The translations under genes and the position numbers were made by a program. The notes beneath the pieces were generated by a model. It was not told where the DNA came from. It saw nothing but the letters and a program-made list of their open reading frames with translations, and searched no databases. Positions 1 to 10,234 of a stretch of DNA of 64,000 nt are shown piece after piece. The first letter of the stretch is position 1. Each line of letters begins with the position of its first letter. The stretch lies in contig OX638371.1 of the NCBI GenBank assembly GCA_951812925.1, positions 38,662,101-38,726,100 of the forward strand. Direction: 5' to 3'. This DNA comes from Calliopum simillimum. Its lineage: Eukaryota > Arthropoda > Insecta > Diptera > Lauxaniidae.

Positions 1-299
1 ATCATAAATAAAAATTTTAACCCAAAAAAATCTGTTCGGAAAAAATCCATTGGTTAAGCAAACACTGGTTGTAAATAAATACATAAACCACGTAAATAAT
101 AACAATAATAACAATAATATCGAGCCCTAACCGCAACAGTAGCGTATGCGACATTTTTTCGAAATTTTTTTTTTTGATGCAAATATGTTCTAAAATGTCA
201 TTCTCAACTATATGCCAAATATTAAAACTGAATTTTGTGTATTAACAAAGATATCGCACTTTCAATTATGTTGTAAGAGCCACATATGTTTTTTTGTTG

Positions 300-560
300 A
301 CCGCAAAAAGAACATAAGCACTTCAAAAACCAGAGAATTAGGCGCGGCAGGTATTGAAAAGTATATATATTCCTCGTCAGAATCACCTTTTAAGTCGGTA
401 TAGCCATGTCCGTCTGTTTGGATGGATGTTTGCGTGTCCGTGGAAATATTATTCACGGGAAAACTTAGATAATTCGGCGAAATTTTGTAAAGACGGTTCG
501 TTGTAAAAGTTAGCTCCAAAGATTGAAAATGCAGCTTGAAGCCCCAGTCTTTTACTTTGA
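300..560 (+). mobile_element. Diverged DINE-1/mini-me type repeat fragment
   Basis: The core of the window's commonest repeat is visible: a TATATATATT stretch, a degenerate TTGATCAG-type core, GTCGGTATAGCCATGTCCGTCTG, then a stretch matching the region before the internal tandem units (TTAGCTCCAAAGATTGAAAATG). It is much more diverged than the copies at 31-49 kb, and no terminal repeats or hairpin are visible, so both ends are approximate. The family is identified by comparison inside the window and by the known mini-me layout of a conserved core between (TA)n and (GTCY)n tracts. Confidence 0.6.
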
Positions 561-1500
561 AAATCAGTTTGAATTTTATCGATATAATTTTTTGTCTTCG
601 AAATATCGTAAGCTGAAATATCAAAAAAACGTGGATTTTTCCTTTTTTCACCTTTCCAGGTTAGAATAATTCGAAGAAGAAAAAATATATCGATATAATT
701 TAAGCTGGGATTTGAAGTAAAATAATAGGGCTTTAAGGTGTTTTTTAATGTTTTATGGCTAAAGATTTCCTTGTTCTATTACATAACCTCAAAAGAATAA
801 AAAAAAATGTTATTTTAACTTTTCACAAAATGGATGGAAAATTAGTTTTTAGGCTAGGATTTCTGTCAAACCATTTTAGATATATCAATTCTAAAACCAG
901 ATTCGGATTCAACATCAAAATTTAAATTGAAAATGATTTTTCTTGTTTTCGTCCGTTGCAAATTTTCTAAAAAAACGCGAAAGTTCATTTTTTTTAACAA
1001 AAAAATTTAAAAAAAAAGTTGATAAAAATACAATATCTCGTTAACGCGATCAGTTAAAACTTTCAAAAAAAATATTTTTGAATCTACAAATAAACAGAAA
1101 ACTAACTGCATACCCAGTTTTTAGTTAGTTTTTGTTAAACTTTTTTCTTTAATGCAGAAACAATGTAAAGACCATTTGGTAACCTGAATTTGACTCGGAA
1201 AATTGATAAGCTCGGTGACCGATTTAAAAAAAAAAATTCTCTGTATATTTGGACCTCAATGAACAACTTTGCAAAAAAAGACCTGGAGTGGGATTACATC
1301 GGAGTAAAACCAAGTTCAAACGATGTGTGTGTGTAATATTTTGTAAGTTTTTAATACTAAATAGTACTGTAAAGTAACAATATTACAGTCAATCTGACCG
1401 TTTTTGTGGGTTGGTACAATTTCAACCGTTCAAATTGTTACAAATTTCTTTCTGTGTATTAAATAAATGAAATGGTTTATGTTGACTATATGAAAATTAT
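561..1500. other. No gene recognised
   Basis: AT-rich sequence with many A and T runs. I see no long open frame, RNA gene or clear repeat boundary here. Confidence 0.5.
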
Positions 1501-2597
1501 ACTAATTTTATGAACTTTAGTCATTGTTTTGCAAGAATCGAAAATTCCATGCATTTTCCATTTTAGAATATTATGACAATTAGGAGAAGAGAAAAAACTA
1601 CTGAACATGGCTATGGTGACATATGTTTCGGTTACCGCCACGTAACCATTATCAGACCAATTTATGTTTTATTTAATTTCTTTAAATTAAATGAAATAAC
1701 AATTGAAAAATTTTTGAACTTTTTGTCTGAGGCCGGGATCGATCTATGAACCTTTCGAAATCAATCTCTCTACATAGCGCATTTATCAACGGACTGCGCT
1801 GTGTGCCCTCGGAAAAATTGGTAGCTTAAGTGCCTATATGCATGTAGCGTGGTTTCATTCTCTATACTCCTTTGTCATCATTCAAGTTGTGTTTGTTACT
1901 TATTGAGTTTCCAGCCAAGTAGACCGAGGAGCAGATGGCGGGCATGGATTGGTACAAAAAATCATGCTTGGCAAAAGAGCAATGTCTACAAGGGCCAGAG
2001 ATTACGTCACCTAGCTAACTTAATTTGCCAAAAAATTTGTCATCAGCCGAAGATAATCAAGTCTGGTTTGGGGGCAACAGGTATGATGCCATTCGATCCA
2101 GACGTTTTTAGTGACGCTGATGTTCTTAAAGCCGTTGAGCAGAATTTGTTAAATTTTTGTGAGTCAATGTCTCCGAAATAAGTTAATTTTGCTTTCTTCT
2201 CCATTTGATTGCTTTTAATTTCATATTTTCCCATAAACGAGAGCTTTTCGGGTACAAACTAATTTTTACACTATCTGACCGAGTCAATACGCTTATCCAA
2301 TTCCAAATGCATATAGCGCAGTCCGTTGATAAATGGGCTTTGTAGAGAGTTTGACATCAAATGTTCTTAGTTACATCCGGACCACAGACAAAAAGTTCAA
2401 TTTTTCAATTGTTATTTCATTTAATTTAAAATAAATTAAACATAAATTGGTCTGATGATGGTTAAGTGCGGAACATATGTCACCATAGCCATGTTTAGTA
2501 GTTTTTTCTCTTATCCTAGTTGTCACAATTTTCTAAGTTGAAAAATGCATGGAATTTTCGATTCTTGCAAATAATGATTAAAGTTCTTAAAATTAGT
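1501..2597. mobile_element. Long-inverted-repeat DNA transposon remnant (pogo-like)
   Basis: Two arms of about 310 bp face each other (about 1501-1818 and 2290-2597). Both carry the same ordered blocks in opposite orientation: ACTAATTTTA at the outer end, GCAAGAATCGAAAATTCCATG, AACATGGCTATGGTGACATATG, AGACCAATTTATG and ATTTATCAACGGACTGCGCT at the inner end. The central 470 bp holds the C-terminal remnant of a DDE transposase. No clean target-site duplication was found. A foldback or long-TIR pogo derivative fits best; the arms are visible, the superfamily is inferred from the coding scrap. Confidence 0.7.
2050..2181 (+). pseudogene. C-terminal scrap of a pogo/Jerky-like DDE transposase
   Basis: The frame ends with a block reading GLGATGMMPFDPDVFSDADV, the typical ending of DDE_1 (pogo, Tigger, Jerky-like) transposases, where a G-x-x-x-T-G-[IM]-x-P-[FY/L]-[DN]-P-[DN]-[VI]-F-[ST]-D pattern is common. 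About 40 residues are recognisable and a stop follows at 2179. The DNA-binding and catalytic parts are absent. It lies between the long inverted arms at 1501-2597 and is probably what is left of that element's own transposase. The upstream part of the open frame is not recognised. Confidence 0.6.
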
Positions 2598-4980
2598 GGA
2601 AAAAAATAATTTATATTCAAATTTCACAGAAGTAGCAATGTATTATTAACTATTACTAACTAATGTTATGGGCAAAAGTGGTGGCTGCAAATTGGGGAGA
2701 AGGTAAACAATACTTCAAGCTATCAAATCATCCCAAAAAATCGCTGGAACCAATTGGAACTTTTTTTGGCGCTCTAGCCGCAGACAAACGCTCCAGCTTT
2801 CCATATAGACTGATTCCATTTCAATTCATACGGTGAGGTTTGTGTATCAACTTCAAACTAGCAAAATCATTTTTTTGAATCAAAATAAGGAACCCTTTTT
2901 TTTTTTTTTATTTTTTTTTTTTGATTTGGACCAAAATTGTAGATTTTCCGCCCTGTTCCCAATTCCACTTTCACGTGAAAGTGGGTATAAAGTGGAATGC
3001 AAAACTTTTTGAAAAGTCGGCATTATGCTACGACTTTTCAATTAATTTTGCTTCTTTAAAGCTGTTTTTTCGATCAAATTGAGAAAAAAAAAATACACAC
3101 GTATAAGCTCCAGAGTTTTTCCCTTTTTTAGCGAGTAATTCTAATTTTTATTGCAAATTTAATATTATTAATATTGCTGAAATAAAAAACTCAAACTAAA
3201 AAAATATTTTTTCCGATGACAAGTAAAAAGTCGGCAAATTGGCATTTTCGAAGTCAGTGTTTGTGTGAATTATTTGACATTTCACTATATCATGGTGTTA
3301 GTAAGAATAGTTCGAAAACAGGATGCCACCTGACTTTATTTCTTAAATTGCAATAGAACATCTAATTAACCCAATAAAATGCACTGAGCATGAAAAACAA
3401 CTTTCTGAAATTCCCTTAAATCAGAGGAAACCCCATAATTGGGCATCTCGCCTAATACATTATTTTGACAGACAAAATTGCGAGCAGTTATAATTTCAAG
3501 TGCATTGCAGCAGCCGTTGTTAACGTGAAACTCAATTAAAGTTTATAAATTTAATAAAAAGCATTTTGATTCATATATCTTGTTTACTTGTGTGCATTTT
3601 TTAACTGACAGCGAAAAAGTTTGCATTTCTACTGTGAAAAGTTAAACGTCTTGAACAGTCGTTGAATAGGCTTCACATCCACATCGAAAATAAAAAGTAA
3701 TCAACAAGTCTTCGAAATTAAAAGTAATTGAAATTACACGGATTACGGAACAAGCCGGATTATGTCGTTTTGTAGGAATTTTGCCAAAAATTTAATTTTG
3801 AAAAAATCATGAAGTGCATTCGGTTTTTTGAACCGCATTTCTTTATTTTTCAACTTTTTTACATGAATCGAAATGTAATTGATGCTCCATGAAATTCTTT
3901 TACGTAATATGGGAAAAAATAATTTCTTTAACCCTTCCTTTCCTTAAAATTGAGTTTTATATTTTAAATGCAAATTTTCTCAAAACACCATCTTTTTTCT
4001 CGAAAATTTGCACAGTGATAGTAAAGCACGTCCTCTTTATTCCAGTTATGACGGCTTTCTTGCTTTTTTTGTTGTAAGTGCAAAATTTGCAATTTTTTAT
4101 GTAACAATTGCGTTCTTGTCTACAAAATGAATAAGAAAAATTACACAGTTCAGTTTTTACTTTCCTAGAGGGTTTTGCGATACTGATTCCGAAAATGGCA
4201 CTAACATTCTTCTACCATTTTTGGTTTTCAAGATATCTTGAAAAACTTGAATAAAACCTTTAAATTTAAAATAACCTAATTCTATATTTTCGAGACACAA
4301 AATTCATTCATAATAAGTTAGATGGAACCTAAATATACTCAAGGTATAGAAAACCAAGCATTGTTTGTGTTGCGATCTGACCGTACCTTGTCTTTTGTTT
4401 CTTTTCGGATGTTCTCACTCTTCAAACATGGCATTTTTGAATACTTTTGCATTTTTTCGCATTCAGAACAAAATATTCGAGAAAAACATAGTTAAATGCT
4501 TGTCGCCGAAAAAATATTTGAAACTGAAAATAAAAGTTTTTCAACCATTTGTATTTGGCACAATTTAAGTCACAATTTTTGATATCAAAAATTTTTCTTT
4601 ATTCTGACCTTTCTACGTTGTAAAGTGTACGGCCAAACTTTATTATTTGCTTGATTTTTTGGCCAGAAAGTTTGGGTTTTGCCGCACTATGCCCCCTAGG
4701 ATATCGAAACCAAAAATTCAAATTTTTTTTTTTGTTTTTTCCATGATACAATTAACAAGGTAACGTCAGTAACTGACACGTTTCATGTTCTTATTTTTTG
4801 GTAGAAAGTACTGTCAAAATTAACTAGCAAAACAACAACAATTTTTCAGTCTTCTGATTTTGACGTTTGTCTCTAGGCGATTTGATTGGTTGATTTCGTT
4901 CTCCGTTTTGCTCTTATTGACAGAACTTGCTACAAAATTTGTCTCCGCTTTGTTCGTTTTGACAATTTGGCGCTACCTCT
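2598..4980. other. No gene recognised
   Basis: AT-rich, with short open frames that look random. The only distinct structure is a 20-bp perfect palindrome at 2965-2984. Confidence 0.45.
2965..2984. repeat. Perfect 20-bp palindrome centred on CACGTG
   Basis: CCACTTTCACGTGAAAGTGG equals its own reverse complement. The centre (2972-2977) is the E-box core CACGTG. A third piece, AAAGTGG, follows at 2990-2996. Whether a bHLH factor binds here cannot be judged from sequence. Confidence 0.7.
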
Positions 4981-5141
4981 GTAATTGTACCTTGGACACT
5001 ACCGCTATAAAGCTGGAGTTACAAGCAAAGCGTTGTCGCTTTATCGCGACACACGCTTCTGTCAGAAAAAGTTGAAACCATACATACGTATGGAGTGGGC
5101 TACAAAACAGAACGCGTTTAAAGTCAAAAAGCATATTACGC

Positions 5142-5168
5142 AAAAAGTTGAGCAACTTTCAACTTTTT
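5142..5168. repeat. Short hairpin in a GC-richer island
   Basis: AAAAAGTTGA and TCAACTTTTT are separated by seven bases. They sit in a stretch (about 4985-5275) richer in GCGTC/GCTTTA words than its surroundings. This may be part of a MITE, but its ends could not be defined. Confidence 0.35.
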
Positions 5169-5439
5169 CTACGCTTTCTCGCGTCAAGCTTAAAGCTGGC
5201 TTTTTAAGCGTCTCGTTTATCGAGTTACATGCAGCGCTTCTTCGCGTCAAAGTCTTTTATGACAACAGCTGACAGTTCACAAAATTTAATGCAATAAAAA
5301 ATGTATCATGATTTTGGCCGTTTAAGCGAGAAACACATAAAAAGTATGCATGCATCAAGAATTGTCAAATTGAAGTCAAATACATGTCTGCTTATGAGAG
5401 CAGAAAGTATGCTCGAAGTATGCCCGATCAAAAAAAGTA

Positions 5440-5790
5440 TATCAAAAATATATCAAAATGATATCAAAAATTTGTCAGTGACATACAAAATTTTGATAAA
5501 AAAGGATATCACAGTGATATACGGAATGTAACGCTTTTTGTATATCACCATGATATCAAAAAAAGATATCAAAATGATATCAAAAAAAGATATCAAAATG
5601 ATATCAAAAAAAGATATCAAAATGATATCAAAAAAAGATATCAAAATGATATCAAAAAAGATATCAAAATGATATCAAAAAAAGATATCAAAATGATAAC
5701 AAAAAAAGATATCAAAATGATATCAAAAAAAGATATCAAAATGATATCAAAAAAATATATCAAAATGATATACAATTTTTGTACATTTCT
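5440..5790. repeat. 24-bp tandem array built on GATATC
   Basis: The unit alternates GATATCAAAAAAA and GATATCAAAAT, giving a 24-bp period. Because 24 is divisible by 3, the reverse strand has spurious open frames repeating ISFFDIIL. Every half unit carries the palindrome GATATC. The array decays at both edges and is related in wording to the 111-bp array at 6178-6620. Confidence 0.9.
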
Positions 5791-5884
5791 GATACAAAAA
5801 TGACAACCAATTTTGGGTCTGATAACTAAAGTGACGCAGATTATGGCCAAATTTTACAATATTGTGGTTAATCGTCGTCAACTA

Positions 5885-6122
5885 GTTTTTTTTGTACTCA
5901 ATTATATTTTTTCTGCTTTTTCACTAATTTCATGACAAAACTCACTTCTTACTAAAATTGGCTGCTCGTCCGTTTTCCATACTTTTAGCTTTCCCAACCA
6001 CAGGCCGCATGCAGCAACTGAATGGAGTGTCGGTTTTTTTGCACTCAATTATATTTTTGTGCTTTTCACTAATTTCATTAGAAAATTAACTTATTCACTA
6101 AAATTGGCTGCGCGTTCGTCTT
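5885..6122 (+). repeat. Direct duplication of about 90 bp
   Basis: Two copies, about 5885-5975 and 6031-6122, share ACTCAATTATATTTTT, CACTAATTTCAT, and CTAAAATTGGCTGC. They lie between the two GATATC arrays, so the whole 5.3-6.7 kb tract looks like one complex repeat locus. Confidence 0.7.
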
Positions 6123-6177
6123 CTATAATTATCTTTAAATAAAATTCACAAACGAAAACGTAAAATTTGACATATCA

Positions 6178-6620
6178 GCAGCTGATAAATTTTTGATATC
6201 ATTTTGATATACATTTCTGATACAAAATTGATATCAGCGGCTGATAAATTTTTGATATCATTTTGATATACATTTCTGATACAAAATTGACATGTCATTC
6301 AATGATATCAAAAATATATCAAAATGATATACAAAAAATGGATATCAGCCGCTGACAAATTTTTGATATCATTTTGATATACATTTCTGATACAAAATTG
6401 ACATGTCATTCAATGATATCAAAAATATATCAAAATGATATACAAAACATGGATATCAGCCGCTGACAAATTTTTGATATCATTTTGATATACATTTCTG
6501 ATACAAAATTGACATGTCATTCAATGATATCAAAAATATATCAAAATGATATACAAAAAATGGATATCAGCGGCTGATACATTTTTGATATAATTTTGAT
6601 ATACATTTCTGATACAATGA
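6178..6620. repeat. 111-bp tandem array with internal inverted wording
   Basis: The word CATGTCATTC recurs at 6291, 6402 and 6513, a period of 111 bp. Each unit contains GATATCAGC-GCTGA, then ATATCATTTTGATATACATTTCTGATAC, then the inverse wording ATCAAAATGATATACAAAA, so a single unit can fold back. The last unit degrades near 6615. Confidence 0.88.
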
Positions 6621-6680
6621 CAAGAACTTGACAAGTTTTTTTGATCGTGATGACAAGAACTTGACAAGTTTTTTTGATCG
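6618..6680 (+). repeat. 33-bp unit repeated twice
   Basis: TGACAAGAACTTGACAAG followed by TTTTTTTGATCG occurs at 6618 and again at 6651, directly abutting the end of the 111-bp array. Confidence 0.8.
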
Positions 6681-7399
6681 GGTGTTTCTCGCTTTATTCA
6701 TAGCATTAAATCAAAACAAACTTATTGTAATAGATTTCATAATTTGTACTAGAACACGCAGCCGAACGAAAATCATGCGAAGCAAAATGCAAGAAAAAGT
6801 CAATTTTTTTCAAAACGCGCTTTCAGTTGTTTTTGATGCTTCTTGGAGAGATGTTGAGCGGTTTTGTTAATTCGTTGTGGTAAAGTTGCAAACGAAAAAG
6901 AATGCGATGATAAACGAATGTGATTTGAAAGGAAAACAACAAAAAACACGATTTCTTGCATTGAACTATTGAGGGGGTCCGTGAAGTTTTTTCAGGCGTT
7001 CGTTCTTTGTGTCAAAAGAAAAAATCGTGAAAAGGCAATAGAAATCGTTAAACATACGGTAATTAAAAGACGAAATCAATGGTTAATGGTTCAATTTGCA
7101 AAAAGTGAAAATAATAATAAAATAACAAAAGTTAAAAAATTGAATAATCTTAACAGAGTGTGATAAAAAAAAAACAAAAGAGTTGAAGGTAAAAACGGCG
7201 CCGCTGTTGCTGCCCACCACACGTTGTTTCACCACCGCGGGTGAAGAAAACAGAAAAATTCGTTAAAAATACAAAATAAAGAGAAATCAGGAAAAAAAAA
7301 TACAAATTCTCAACTGAAATATTGAAATTGAAAACCTGTTGAAAGTGTCAAATGTTGTTGTAATTGTAATTCAGTTTTAACACGAGCAAAATTTGCAAT

Positions 7400-7968
7400 A
7401 TGGAAACAACAACAACAACAGCATCATCGCATCCCAATGGCGACAGCGGCATTACCTCGCCTGATACCTTGGACTCTTCGTTGGCTGCACTTTCTGCGGC
7501 ATCATCGTCGTCGTCGTCTTATACAGCTGCTATAAATTGCGAGCAGCTGCTCTCTTTGGACAGCATTTCCCTCAATTCAGATGCATCATCACTTGACCAT
7601 CATCAGCTTCAGCAGCATCAGCAGCTGCATCAGACAACGCAATCACTTTTAATGGCTAGTTCCATGATGGCCGGCATTGTTGGTGGTACCGCAGAGCTGT
7701 ATGGCGTTAACATTAACGCTGGTGCTCTGCCCAACAGTTGCAGTGGCAGCATATTTGGTTCCACTGAATCTGTTGGCACCACAACCTCTACCACCGTCTC
7801 AGCAGTTAATACAATCAAAGTAAACCTTGAAGAGCTGCTACGCGAAAATTATGCACTTCGCGAGCGTCTCAAGGAGGTGACCAGTGACCGTGACCGTTTG
7901 CTGTGCGAGGTGTCAAATTTGCGCCTGGAATTAGATATGTCAGAGTTAAAACGTTTGCCAGAAGGAGG
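7400..7968 (+). CDS. First coding exon of a coiled-coil protein with a Ser/Thr-rich N-terminus (unidentified)
   Basis: The ATG at 7400 starts 189 codons plus two bases, ending in a strong splice donor (GG|GTAAGT, intron from 7969), so this is a partial gene. Residues 1-45 are Ser/Thr/Ala rich, 65-80 are Gln/His rich, and 85-140 are Gly/Ser/Thr/Val-rich spacer. Residues about 142-186 form a charged heptad-like coiled coil starting LEELLRENYALRERLKEV, followed by DRDRLL and LRLELDMSEL. The biased composition with CAG/CAT runs is typical of fly regulatory or scaffold proteins. I do not recognise the family and propose no function. A GC-richer stretch just upstream (7190-7250) fits a 5' untranslated region. 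GATATC repeat arrays end about 720 bp upstream. The next exon was not found. Confidence 0.82.
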
Positions 7969-7974
7969 GTAAGT
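7969..7974 (+). other. Splice donor GTAAGT
   Basis: A full-consensus 5' splice site sits just before an in-frame stop (TAA at 7970-7972), so the open frame is read as an exon leaving in phase 2 rather than a complete 190-residue protein. Confidence 0.75.
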
Positions 7975-8734
7975 TTGTGTTATTTTAGTTTACTTTAAAT
8001 TCATTGGGGTATGTCATCGCTGTTGTTGTTTTAGCTGTTTGCACTCCATCGAAGGTCTTCATTGACTGGATTAACAATGTTGCCATTTCTGTGAATGGAA
8101 TGATGGATTTTAATAATAATAAGTACCTGGAGACCGATCCCTGCTCGGTCAACAATCTAATCTTATTATTTTAGTCGATGTTTTCATTCATAGCTATTTT
8201 TTGTTATGAAACTTGTATCTTTTCACTTCTAACGGTCATGCTTTCAAAATGATAAATAAACCGATGAGAATAATAATAAGAAAAAACTCGGAAAGCATCG
8301 AATGGTATAGAAAAATATCAAAAACTCAAATTTTTTTTTGGCGAAATAGAATGCCCTAAAATAAATAAATAGGATATGCCACGCACCCAAAATATTTTGT
8401 CTTTTGTATGGCGGCTGAAATATCTTATCTTCAAAGGATCATAACTCGGAAAATAAGAATCCTATTGGAAAAATCTGAAAGGATATTTGGATAAGGAAGA
8501 GTGTAACTATCCGATGCTATTAATAAAAAAGAATTTCGCCTTTTCTTGTAGCTACGCTGTTAGACTGAACACAGCGTTTTCTTCAACTTCAAGCAAGGAT
8601 ATTTCAAAATCCTGCAGGTATAGTGACAGTTCTGCTGTTGAAGACGGATTTAGCGTCAAAAGGTACACAAGACTGCAAATAAGAATTAAACAGTTCATTC
8701 CATTTTTTTTTTTTGTGCCTGAGTTATTAACAAA
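7975..8734 (+). other. Presumed intron sequence, nothing recognised
   Basis: Non-coding AT-rich sequence following the donor. No acceptor with an adjoining convincing exon was found downstream, so the intron may run for many kilobases through the repeat-rich DNA. Confidence 0.4.
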
Positions 8735-9740
8735 AATTTTTATTTTGATAAAAAAGTGGGCGTGGCAATTATTAAACAAAGCCATCTTTTTGTTATGCTT
8801 TAGATACTCCTGATCCAGATTCGCATACCAAATTTCATCAAAATATGTTTTATCATTTGCGAGAAACAGCATTTAATGTGTTTTACTTGTATGGGAGGTT
8901 CCACGCGCACTTTCGATATTTTGCCTACTTTCAGGTCGTAGGTGCCTAATAGCAAGTAGACTCCCTACAATTAAATTCAGAAAGATTGCTTTAGTAGTTT
9001 TCTTTTAAAAGCGCAATAAATTTTTGTGGGCGGTGCCACGCCCTTGAACGAGTTTTCCCAATATAATGGCATGTGACACATTAATACTTGTTTGAAGAGG
9101 TAACAGATCCTAAATTTTCATCAAAATTGTCGGAGTCGTTTTCGAGTAATATTGAATCAAAATTTTCAAGGGTTAAAAAGTGGGCGTGGCACTTACTCGA
9201 TCCCGCCCACTTTTCGTTTGTTACAAGATATTATTAAGCAATACCTTCATACCGAATTTCATTAAAATACCTTGTAACATTTGCGAGAAATAGCATTTTA
9301 CGTATTTTGCTTGTATGGGAGGTTCCACGCGCAACGGCGATATTTTGCCGGCTTTCAGATCAGAGATGCCTCATAGCAAGTATGCTCCCCACGGTTAATT
9401 TTAGAATGATTACTTTATTAGTTTTCTTTTTATACCGTATTATATTTTTGTGGGCGGTGCCACGCCCTTCAACGAGTTTTCCCAATATAACGGCATATCA
9501 CATATTAATACTTGTTCGCAGAGGTAAAATCTCCTAAATTTTCATTAAAATCGTTGGAGTCGTTTTCGAGTAATATTGAATCAAAATTTTCAAGCGTTAA
9601 AAAGTGGGCGTGGCACTTCTTCAATCCCGCCCACTTTTCGTCTGTCACAAGGTATTATCAAGCAGTACCCGCCTACCAAATTTCATTTAAATACCTTGTA
9701 TAGTTTGCGAGTTATGACCAAATCAAATTTAAAATTTAGG
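8735..9740 (+). repeat. 424-bp tandem repeat, about 2.4 units
   Basis: AAGTGGGCGTGGCA recurs at 8754, 9178 and 9602, exactly 424 bp apart; TGGGAGGTTCCACGCGCA at 8892 and 9316 gives the same period. Units contain GC-rich hairpins (GGGCGGTGCCACGCCC; GTGGGCG...CGCCCAC) joined by phrases such as ACCAAATTTCATTAAAATACC that occur widely in insect interspersed repeats. A weaker tail with the same vocabulary runs on to about 9900. Probably part of a non-autonomous element; its termini are not defined. Confidence 0.82.
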
Positions 9741-10234
9741 GCGGTGCCACGCCCCCTGGTGAGCATTTACAAAGTTCAAACCTAGCTCATTCTTCATTTT
9801 ATGCTAATATCTAACACTGTTCCAAGTTTCATTAAAATCGCTGTACCCGTTTTCAAGAAAAAGTTTTGCCCGTTCCGAACAAACATACATAAGTACATAC
9901 AATTTTATCTCGTATAAGAAGAGAAGATATTGGTGTCATATGAAAGGTATTTCATTTGGTTACAAAATCAGAGTACAGAAGTTTCAAATCCGAATCATGA
10001 TTTTCAAGATATGGCGAATTTTCGGTGTTATTGTAATGTTTAGATACTTAATTTTCATAAAAATTTCTTTGGTTTCCTTTTTTTTTTTTTAAATGTACTA
10101 ATGAAGAAAATCAGGTACAAATTCGATATCAAAGGAAAGGAAATAGATTAGGCTTCCATAATTTGTTACTATTAGTAAGACATTTTTGGAAAAAAAATTC
10201 CTTGAACACATGGACTGCCAGACCAATTTTTGTA

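Noticed and set aside
5453..5850. Minus-strand frames repeating ISFFDIIL
   Set aside because: By-product of a 24-bp tandem repeat whose period is divisible by three, not a protein.
5440..6620. CRISPR-like array
   Set aside because: Repeats are contiguous with no unique spacers, the units themselves vary, and the window is eukaryotic.
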